DNA of 64,000 bases, from contig NZ_LQIW01000049.1 of the NCBI RefSeq assembly GCF_001500025.1, positions 1 through 64,000 on the forward strand, given 5' to 3'. This stretch comes from Mycobacterium sp. IS-1590. Its GTDB lineage: Bacteria > Actinomycetota > Actinomycetes > Mycobacteriales > Mycobacteriaceae. The notes under the pieces were generated by a model. That model was not told the DNA's origin. It worked only from the letters and a program-made list of their open reading frames with translations, and did not search any database. A program made the translations under genes and the position numbers. Below, one piece after another: positions 58,437 through 64,000 of the stretch (its first letter is position 1; the number at the start of each line of letters is the position of its first letter).

Positions 58437-59649
58437 TCGCGCACGGCGACGACGGCGGGAACGTGCCCGACACCGGGCGCGGACGGCCCGAAGGCGTCCA
58501 CGGCTCGAGGCCCATGTTCGCCAGGTGGCGCACGGGGTTGACGTGCTCGCCGTCGACGCGGACCTCGAAATGCAGGAAACCATCGACAGATTCGGCCTGC
58601 GCTTGCAGGACGCCTATTTGCGCGCCCGCGTCGACCCGGGAACCCAGGTCGATCCGGCGATCGTCACCGGGCCTGAAGACGTAGCAGCTCTCACTGTCCG
58701 CCCCCGCGATCGTCACCGATTGCAGCCCTTCGTCATCGAGGCCCACGACGCGGCTGACGATGCCCGACATCGCGGCGTAAACCGGGGTTCCCGGTGCCGC
58801 CGCGAAGTCGACGCCGGGGTGGAAGCCCGTGGCGCGGCGGCCGTAGCCCGACGCGATTGCCAGCCGGTCGCGATCGATGGGCACCCGGGCGCCGGGTTCG
58901 GCGGGGTCGAAGTCACCTCGTGCCCGCCGCCGGTAATCGGAGCGAAGGAGGTCGAGCTCGTCGTAGGCGTACCCGAACAGCAGGGCGCGGTCGTAGGGCA
59001 CGCCGTAGTTCAACTCGGAGTGGGGATCGAGCTTTTGGTAGTGCTCGACCTTGGCGATCCGCTCGGCCAGCGTCGACCACCCGGTGTGCAGCAGGCGTAC
59101 GTCGGGGGCTACCCCGATGTCACCGTGTTCGGTGATGTTGGCCGGCCAGTGCGGGTTGTGGATCTCGCGCGTCCCGGCGCGCAGACCGGGACGCCAGCGC
59201 CAGAACGGTCCGCGCATCGATTCGGCCGTGCCCATCAGCGGGATCATGTCCGGGTAGTCCGGGTCGTCCCAGCTGGGGATCATCGGACACATCAGCGCCG
59301 CGACATCGTCGGGGACGTCGGCAAGCATCGCCGGGATATCGATGTCGGTGTGGACCACCTGATCGGAGTCGATCATGAATATCCAGTCGGGCCGGCAGAA
59401 GTCGGCCATGCGGTAGAGCAGTTCAAGCCCCGGCGGTTCGGGGATCAGCCACGGGGTCTGCGGGAGATCGGAGCGGGCGTGCACGACGTTGGTGACCGCG
59501 GGATGGTTGTGCAGGATCTGCGCGGTTGCGTCGGTGCTGCGGTCGTCGACCGCGTAGACGTCGTCGCACCAGCCGGCCAGGGCGTCGAGCACCCGCGGCA
59601 GCACTTCCTCGCCGTTGTGCACGCGGAACATCGCCAGCACCCGCATCAT
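58426..59649 (-). CDS. Family 2 glycosyltransferase fused to a degenerate LytM (M23) domain
   Basis: The product has 407 residues. Residues 1-240 form a GT2-type domain (VLAMFRVHNGEEVLPRVLDALAGWCDDVYAVDDRSTDAT, FMIDSDQVVH). Residues 260-385 form an M23 peptidase-like domain (GFHPGVDFAAAPGTPVYAAMSGIV, VDAGAQIGVLQ, GFLHFEVRVDGEHVNP). The zinc ligands His and Asp of HPGVD and the last His of the HxH motif remain, but the first His of HxH is Leu-preceded Phe, so peptidase activity is doubtful. No signal peptide. Convergent overlap of 11 bp with the previous gene. Confidence 0.82.
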   Translation of the reverse strand: MMRVLAMFRVHNGEEVLPRVLDALAGWCDDVYAVDDRSTDATAQILHNHPAVTNVVHARSDLPQTPWLIPEPPGLELLYRMADFCRPDWIFMIDSDQVVHTDIDIPAMLADVPDDVAALMCPMIPSWDDPDYPDMIPLMGTAESMRGPFWRWRPGLRAGTREIHNPHWPANITEHGDIGVAPDVRLLHTGWSTLAERIAKVEHYQKLDPHSELNYGVPYDRALLFGYAYDELDLLRSDYRRRARGDFDPAEPGARVPIDRDRLAIASGYGRRATGFHPGVDFAAAPGTPVYAAMSGIVSRVVGLDDEGLQSVTIAGADSESCYVFRPGDDRRIDLGSRVDAGAQIGVLQAQAESVDGFLHFEVRVDGEHVNPVRHLANMGLEPWTPSGRPRPVSGTFPPSSPCAIIV

Positions 59650-59824
59650 CGCCTACTTCCGCTGACCTGCGGTTCGGCGGTGTGGCATACCGGCGCGGAG
59701 AGCATCGCCGAGAGCATAACGATGATCATGTCCGTACCGCGGTCAGTTGCGGGGGTGTCGCCTGCAAGGGACCGCCGAGCGGTTCAAACGCGCGTGCCAC
59801 CGCGCCGGCGCTGGTGGCCAGTGG

Positions 59825-59895
59825 AGCGGGCGACGGGAATCGAACCCGCGTAGCTAGTTTGGAAGACTAGGGCTCTACCATTGAGCTACGCCCGC
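59825..59895 (-). tRNA. tRNA-Gly (anticodon UCC)
   Basis: On the minus strand 71 nt fold with acceptor GCGGGCG/CGCCCGC, D-arm GCTCAATGGTAGAGC, anticodon stem CTAGT/ACTAG with loop CTTCCAA (TCC), and T-arm CGGG-TTCGATT-CCCG. No CCA encoded. A TACGAT box (minus strand, 59918-59913) could be its -10. Confidence 0.95.
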
Positions 59896-60050
59896 ATGTA
59901 CAGCAAGACCAGATCGTACCGGCGGCAGCCAAATCAAATCCAATTGAAGGCTTCGCGTGTCCAGCCCGTAGTATCTCGCGTGGTCGTTCCGTGTTTTGCG
60001 GACGGCCCGCGCGGGCGCAGCGCTCAAGCGCCGGCGCGACGAGCAGAGCA

Positions 60051-60124
60051 CGGGGTGTAGCGCAGCTTGGTAGCGCATCCGCTTTGGGAGCGGAAGGCCG
60101 CAGGTTCAAATCCTGTCACCCCGA
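60051..60124 (+). tRNA. tRNA-Pro (anticodon UGG)
   Basis: 74 nt fold with acceptor CGGGGTG/CACCCCG, D-arm GCGCAGCTTGGTAGCGC, anticodon stem TCCGC/GCGGA with loop TTTGGGA (TGG), and T-arm CAGG-TTCAAAT-CCTG. A TAGTAT -10 box at 59969-59974 and a perfect palindrome GCCCGCGCGGGC (60005-60016) lie upstream. The tig gene begins 41 nt after it. Confidence 0.95.
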
Positions 60125-60165
60125 CTGCGACACCGACGACACCAGAAACAATGAGGAGCAAGATC

Positions 60166-61569
60166 GTGAAGAGCACCGTCGAGAAGTTGAGCCCCACCCG
60201 GGTGCGCATCAACGTGGAGGTGCCCTTCACCGAGCTCGAACCCGACTTCGACCGCGCGTTCGCGCAGTTGGCCAAGCAGGTCCGGCTCCCCGGTTTCCGT
60301 CCCGGCAAGGCGCCGCGCAAACTGCTCGAGGCCCGCGTCGGCCGCGAAGCGATGCTCGACCAGGTCGTCAGCGAGGCCCTGCCCAACCGCTACAGCGAGG
60401 CCGTCACCAGCTCCGAGGTGCAGCCGTTGGGCCAGCCGGAGATCGAGATCACCAACAAGGAGTACGGCCAGGACCTCACCTTCACCGCCGAGGTCGACGT
60501 CCGCCCGGAGATCGAGCTTCCCGACCTATCGGCGTTGACCCTGACCGTCGACGCCATCGAGGTGACCGACGAGGAGGTCGACGCCGAACTGCAGTCGCTG
60601 CGCGCGCGCTTCGGCACGCTCACGGGCGTGGAGCGCGGCGCCGAGAACGGCGACTTCGTCTCCATCGACCTGTCGGCCACCGTGGACGGGCAGGAGCTGC
60701 CCGAGGCCGCCACCGAGGGGCTGTCGCACGAGGTCGGTTCGGGTCAGCTGATCGACGGTCTCGACGAGGCGATCGTCGGCCTCAAGGAGGGGGAGACCCG
60801 CGTCTTCACCACCAAGCTGGCCGCCGGTGAGCACGCCGGCAAGGACGCGCAGGTGACCGTCACCGTCAAGTCGGTCAAGGAACGCGAGCTGCCCGAGCCT
60901 GACGACGAATTCGCCCAACTGGCAAGCGAATTCGACACCATCGACGAGCTCAAGGAGTCGCTCGTCGAGCAGGTGCGCCGGGTCAAGCGGGTGCAGCAGG
61001 CCGAGAAGATCCGCGACAAGGTGCTCGAGACGCTGCTCGAGCAGGTCGAGGTGCCGCTGCCGGAGAAGGTGGTGCAGGCCCAGGTCGACGACGCGTTGCA
61101 CAACGCCATCCACGGGTTGGACCACGACGAGGCGCGTCTGGCCGAGGCGCTCGAAGCCCAGGGCAGCAGCCGCGAGCAGTTCGACGCCGACAACCGCACC
61201 AACGCGGAGAAAGCGGTCAAGACGCAGCTGCTGGTCGACGCGATCGCCGACAAGCTCGACGTCCAGGTCGGCCAGAACGACATCAGCGAGCGCCTGATGC
61301 TGATGTCGCAGCAATACGGCCTGCAGCCGCAGCAGTTGATCCAGTCGCTGCAGCAGAACAACCAGCTGCCCGCCCTATTCGCCGACGTGCGTCGCGGGCT
61401 GGCGCTGGCCGCTGTCGTCGAGGCCGCCACCGTCACCGACTCCGACGGCAACGTGATCGACACCACGGAGTTCTTCGGCCGCGCCGACGCGCAGACCGAG
61501 GATGCTGCCGACGAGGCCTCGGAGGCCGCCGAGCCCGAAGCGGACGAAGAGTCGGCCGACGCGAAGTGA
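60166..61569 (+). CDS. tig: Trigger factor Tig (Rv2462c homologue)
   Basis: The 467-residue ribosome-associated chaperone has an N-terminal ribosome-binding domain with GFRPGKAPRKLLEARVG, a central FKBP-type prolyl isomerase domain (about residues 155-240) and a long helical C-terminal arm. It ends in an acidic Ala/Glu/Asp tail. GTG 60166 has GAGGAG 7 nt upstream; an earlier in-frame ATG at 60151 precedes that site and is rejected. It stands directly upstream of clpP1P2, linking folding with proteolysis. Confidence 0.95.
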   Translation: MKSTVEKLSPTRVRINVEVPFTELEPDFDRAFAQLAKQVRLPGFRPGKAPRKLLEARVGREAMLDQVVSEALPNRYSEAVTSSEVQPLGQPEIEITNKEYGQDLTFTAEVDVRPEIELPDLSALTLTVDAIEVTDEEVDAELQSLRARFGTLTGVERGAENGDFVSIDLSATVDGQELPEAATEGLSHEVGSGQLIDGLDEAIVGLKEGETRVFTTKLAAGEHAGKDAQVTVTVKSVKERELPEPDDEFAQLASEFDTIDELKESLVEQVRRVKRVQQAEKIRDKVLETLLEQVEVPLPEKVVQAQVDDALHNAIHGLDHDEARLAEALEAQGSSREQFDADNRTNAEKAVKTQLLVDAIADKLDVQVGQNDISERLMLMSQQYGLQPQQLIQSLQQNNQLPALFADVRRGLALAAVVEAATVTDSDGNVIDTTEFFGRADAQTEDAADEASEAAEPEADEESADAK

Positions 61570-61580
61570 CGCTGTGAGCG
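61570..61580. promoter_or_regulatory. Possible ClgR box upstream of clpP1
   Basis: CGC-TGTGA-GCG matches the CGC-N5-GCG core of ClgR sites, with one deviation from the corynebacterial consensus at the middle base. It begins right after the tig stop and about 95 bp before clpP1, whose -10 may be TAGTGT at 61622-61627. ClgR control of clp genes is known in actinobacteria. Confidence 0.4.
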
Positions 61581-61667
61581 AACGCGGCCCGTCTAGGGAC
61601 TGCACGCCCGCGCGGGTTGGTTAGTGTCGGTGAGTATCAAGCTCTTGAAGAAAGCAGGTATCCAGTC

Positions 61668-62279
61668 GTGACCCACATGCGTGGCGCCTCGCAAGGCCTC
61701 AACCTTGTCGACTCGGTCTATGAGCGCTTGCTGGCGGAGCGGATCATCTTCCTGGGCTCGCAGGTCGATGACGACATCGCCAACAAGCTCTGCGCGCAGA
61801 TTCTGCTGCTGTCGGCCGAGGATCCCACCAAGGACATCCACCTCTACATCAACTCGCCCGGCGGCTCCATCAGCGCCGGCATGGCGGTCTACGACACCAT
61901 GGTGCTGGCCCCGTGCGACGTCGCCACCTACGCCATGGGTATGGCCGCCTCGATGGGCGAGTTCCTGCTCGCGGCGGGCACCAAGGGTAAGCGCTACGCC
62001 CTGCCGCACGCCCGGATCCTGATGCACCAGCCGCTGGGCGGTATCACCGGCGGCGCGGCCGACATCGCGATTCAGGCCGAGCAGTTCGCGGTGATCAAGA
62101 AGGAGATGTTCCGGTTGAACGCCGAGTTCACCGGGCAGCCCATCGAGCGGATCGAAGCGGACTCCGACCGCGACCGTTGGTTCACCGCGCAGGAGGCCCT
62201 CGAGTACGGCTTCGTCGACCACATCATCACCAGCGCGAGCGTCAACGGCTCAGGACCAGGAGCAGGACTAGACAAATGA
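61668..62279 (+). CDS. clpP1: ATP-dependent Clp protease subunit ClpP1
   Basis: The 203-residue serine protease has the triad Ser95 (GMAASMGEF), His120 (LMHQPLGG) and Asp169 (DSDRDRWF). It forms a mixed 14-mer with ClpP2. GTG 61668 gives the VTHMRGASQG N-terminus that aligns with the M. tuberculosis protein; ATG 61677 is the alternative. ATGA overlap with clpP2 assures coordinated synthesis. Confidence 0.95.
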   Translation: MTHMRGASQGLNLVDSVYERLLAERIIFLGSQVDDDIANKLCAQILLLSAEDPTKDIHLYINSPGGSISAGMAVYDTMVLAPCDVATYAMGMAASMGEFLLAAGTKGKRYALPHARILMHQPLGGITGGAADIAIQAEQFAVIKKEMFRLNAEFTGQPIERIEADSDRDRWFTAQEALEYGFVDHIITSASVNGSGPGAGLDK

Positions 62280-62923
62280 CCGATCACACCGACGCTCGCC
62301 TTACGCCCCAGGCTCGCTACATCCTGCCGTCGTTCATCGAGCACTCCAGCTTCGGCGTCAAGGAGTCCAATCCGTACAACAAGCTGTTCGAGGAACGCAT
62401 CATCTTCCTCGGTGTGCAGGTCGACGACGCCTCGGCGAACGACATCATGGCCCAGTTGCTGGTGCTGGAGTCGCTCGACCCCGACCGCGACATCACGATG
62501 TACATCAACTCGCCGGGCGGCTCGTTCACCTCGCTGATGGCGATTTACGACACCATGCAGTACGTGCGCGCCGACATTCAGACGGTGTGCCTGGGCCAGG
62601 CCGCTTCGGCCGCCGCGGTGTTGCTGGCCGCGGGAACCCCCGGAAAGCGGATGGCGTTGCCCAACGCTCGTGTGCTGATTCACCAGCCCGCGCTGTCCGG
62701 TGTCATCCAAGGCCAGTTCTCCGATCTCGAGATCCAGGCCAAGGAGATCGAGCGGATGCGCACGCTGATGGAGGTGACGCTGGCCAACCACACCGGCAAT
62801 ACCCCCGAGCAGATCCGCAAGGACACCGACCGCGACAAGATCCTCACCGCCGAAGAGGCCAAGGAATACGGCGTCATCGACACCGTCCTGGAGTACCGCA
62901 AGCTGTCGGCTCAAACCGCCTGA
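62276..62923 (+). CDS. clpP2: ATP-dependent Clp protease subunit ClpP2
   Basis: The 215-residue product has the triad Ser111 (GQAASAAAVLL), His136 (LIHQPAL) and Asp187 (DTDRDKIL). In mycobacteria ClpP2 is the ring that docks ClpX or ClpC1. It begins inside the clpP1 stop codon. Confidence 0.95.
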   Translation: MTDHTDARLTPQARYILPSFIEHSSFGVKESNPYNKLFEERIIFLGVQVDDASANDIMAQLLVLESLDPDRDITMYINSPGGSFTSLMAIYDTMQYVRADIQTVCLGQAASAAAVLLAAGTPGKRMALPNARVLIHQPALSGVIQGQFSDLEIQAKEIERMRTLMEVTLANHTGNTPEQIRKDTDRDKILTAEEAKEYGVIDTVLEYRKLSAQTA

Positions 62924-63014
62924 TCTCAGTCCCGCCGCGCAAACGCCGTGCTCGTGTGCGGTTGGCGTGGCACGCTGTTCGTCTGCATCGCCGGACGGCC
63001 AGGGGAGGATTGCG

Positions 63015-63323
63015 ATGACGGTTGGGACGCGAGCGGGTTTTGCGATGACCGCGTGGGCGGCGACGGCCGCGGTGTGCGCTCTGGCGCAGATCACCTCACC
63101 GGCGGTGAGCCGGGCTCAGGAGCCGGCCTGTCCCGCCGGGACGTACTGGGACATGTACACCGATCAATGCGTCCCCAATGACGTGAACGTCTATCTCAAT
63201 CCCGCTCCGGTCGTCGGGCCCGCGGGCCCCGTCGGTGTCGGAGGAGTGGTGGGCCCCGCGGGACCGGGTCCGGTCGGGCCGGGACCGGCGGGGCCGGGTC
63301 CCGCCGGCCCCGGGCGCCGATAG
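63015..63323 (+). CDS. Small secreted Gly/Pro-rich protein
   Basis: The 102-residue product has a signal peptide (residues 1-34, ending SPAVSRAQ). A short Cys-containing segment (CPAGTYWDMYTDQCVP) and a collagen-like Gly-Pro tail (GPAGPGPVGPG repeats) to the C-terminus follow. GGGGAGGA sits 5 nt before ATG 63015. Similar secreted CPAGTYWD proteins are common in mycobacteria; function unknown. Confidence 0.75.
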   Translation: MTVGTRAGFAMTAWAATAAVCALAQITSPAVSRAQEPACPAGTYWDMYTDQCVPNDVNVYLNPAPVVGPAGPVGVGGVVGPAGPGPVGPGPAGPGPAGPGRR

Positions 63324-63613
63324 CCTGACTCAGATCGGCGGCGTGCACCGCGCCGATTAACGGGTACTTTGGGTGCCGACGCCCTCTCGGTCCGGTCACG
63401 GCGACGACACGCCAATGACACGGCGGCGCGTTCGCTGGGGTCCGAGGGTGATCAGACGATATGTTGGCGCGAACACAGATGAATACCACTGGCGCGATTC
63501 GGCTTTATCGGTCGCCTCGCGCGGGAACAAACGGGTAGCGTCGGGTTCACCAAACCGAGGCAACCACAGAGAAGAAGCTTCATCGGCTGCGAGGAAAGTA
63601 GGGCCCCACCACC
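63324..63613 (+). promoter_or_regulatory. Upstream region of clpX
   Basis: A 290-bp gap with no credible gene. TATGTT in ACGATATGTTGG (about 63,459) fits a -10 box and would give a leader of about 145 nt. GAGGAAAG stands 15-17 nt before the clpX ATG, too far for a standard ribosome site. Confidence 0.35.
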
Positions 63614-64000
63614 ATGGCGCGCATTGGAGACGGCGGTGACCTGCTGAAGTGTTCGTTCTGCGGCAAGAGTCAAAAGCAGGTCAAGAAACTCATCGCCGGT
63701 CCGGGCGTCTATATCTGCGACGAGTGCATTGATCTCTGCAACGAGATCATCGAGGAGGAGCTCGCCGACGCCGACGACGTGAAGCTCGACGAGTTGCCAA
63801 AGCCCGCGGAGATCCGCGAATTCCTCGAGGGTTACGTCATCGGACAGGACACCGCCAAGCGCACTCTGGCGGTCGCCGTCTACAACCATTACAAGCGCAT
63901 TCAGGCGGGGGAGAAGACCCGGGATTCGCGCTCCGAGCCCGTGGAACTGGCCAAGTCCAACATTTTGATGCTCGGCCCGACCGGCTGCGGTAAGACCTAC
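63614..64000 (+). CDS. clpX: ClpX ATPase (N-terminal part)
   Basis: 129 codons are present before the window ends. The zinc-binding domain has two Cys pairs (CSFC and CDECIDLC), followed by EFLEGYVIGQDTAKRTLAVAVYNHYKR and the start of the AAA+ domain with Walker A GPTGCGKT. It unfolds substrates for ClpP1P2 encoded just upstream. Confidence 0.95.
   Translation, partial: MARIGDGGDLLKCSFCGKSQKQVKKLIAGPGVYICDECIDLCNEIIEEELADADDVKLDELPKPAEIREFLEGYVIGQDTAKRTLAVAVYNHYKRIQAGEKTRDSRSEPVELAKSNILMLGPTGCGKTY

Noticed and set aside
1..64000. CRISPR arrays, insertion sequences, rRNA, phage genes, replication origin
   Set aside because: No regularly spaced repeats, transposase, rRNA or phage structural motifs were seen; the only repeat pair with mobile-element character is the one around 27.6-28.6 kb.

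Overview
The window comes from a high-GC actinobacterium and almost certainly from a rapidly growing non-tuberculous Mycobacterium (Mycolicibacterium). Between positions 1 and 49,000, and again from 60,000 to the end, the gene order matches the Mycobacterium tuberculosis block Rv2510c to Rv2457c read in reverse: HerA-like ATPase, SDR, UMF1-like MFS, bkaR/accD1/accA1/fadE19/citE/bkdABC, echA14, wax synthase, plsC, plsB2, ssbB, ettA, gdh, aglA, glbO, HNH, oxidase accessory genes, pepN, mycothiol-linked DsbA, rpiB, nei2, tig, clpP1, clpP2 and clpX. M. tuberculosis names are homology assignments from memory; no search was run. About a quarter of the genes show a TANNNT-type -10 box 6-7 nt before an ATG or GTG, the mycobacterial signature of leaderless mRNAs.

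Region 1 (1-5,640): end of a HerA-like ATPase, an SDR, an MFS transporter, a proline-rich membrane protein, an S9 serine peptidase, and two tiny membrane proteins behind a near-perfect SigF promoter. Region 2 (5,644-16,373): a leucine/branched-chain catabolic operon. BkaR (TetR) faces accD1 across two 16-bp imperfect palindromes; accA1, fadE19, a MaoC-like hydratase and citE follow, then the branched-chain keto-acid dehydrogenase E1a, E1b and E2 behind a hairpin-rich leader that carries a copy of the citE 3' end. Region 3 (16,375-25,556): enoyl-CoA hydratase, a secreted protein, a PE-PPE-domain protein that has lost its nucleophile, a thioesterase, tRNA-Arg, and a glycerolipid operon (wax synthase, plsC, plsB2). 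Region 4 (25,603-36,000): a CopD-CtaG fusion, a frameshifted DUF559-type gene between inverted repeats, ssbB, ettA and the giant NAD-glutamate dehydrogenase. Region 5 (36,000-49,000): thioesterase, alpha-glucosidase, truncated haemoglobin, HNH proteins, two candidate aa3-oxidase accessory subunits, PepN, a SigH-type promoter with its DsbA-like target, rpiB, nei2 and a Na+/H+ antiporter.

Region 6 (49,235-59,649) is the accessory part and the best place to look for an undescribed system. It begins with a GAF protein whose own promoter lies inside a 12-bp perfect inverted repeat. An apparent surface-glycan locus follows: polyprenyl glycosylphosphotransferase, FAD oxidoreductase, a cis-prenyltransferase homologue with a degenerate active site, an MFS exporter, a methyltransferase, an NDP-sugar epimerase/dehydratase, an unknown protein, and a glycosyltransferase fused to a LytM domain that has lost one catalytic His. 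An AT-rich 0.7-kb intergenic region sits in the middle. Together they suggest production and export of a lipid-linked surface polymer (inference).

Region 7 (59,825-64,000): tRNA-Gly and tRNA-Pro, trigger factor, clpP1-clpP2, a small secreted Gly/Pro protein, and the start of clpX. This is a protein folding and proteolysis module.
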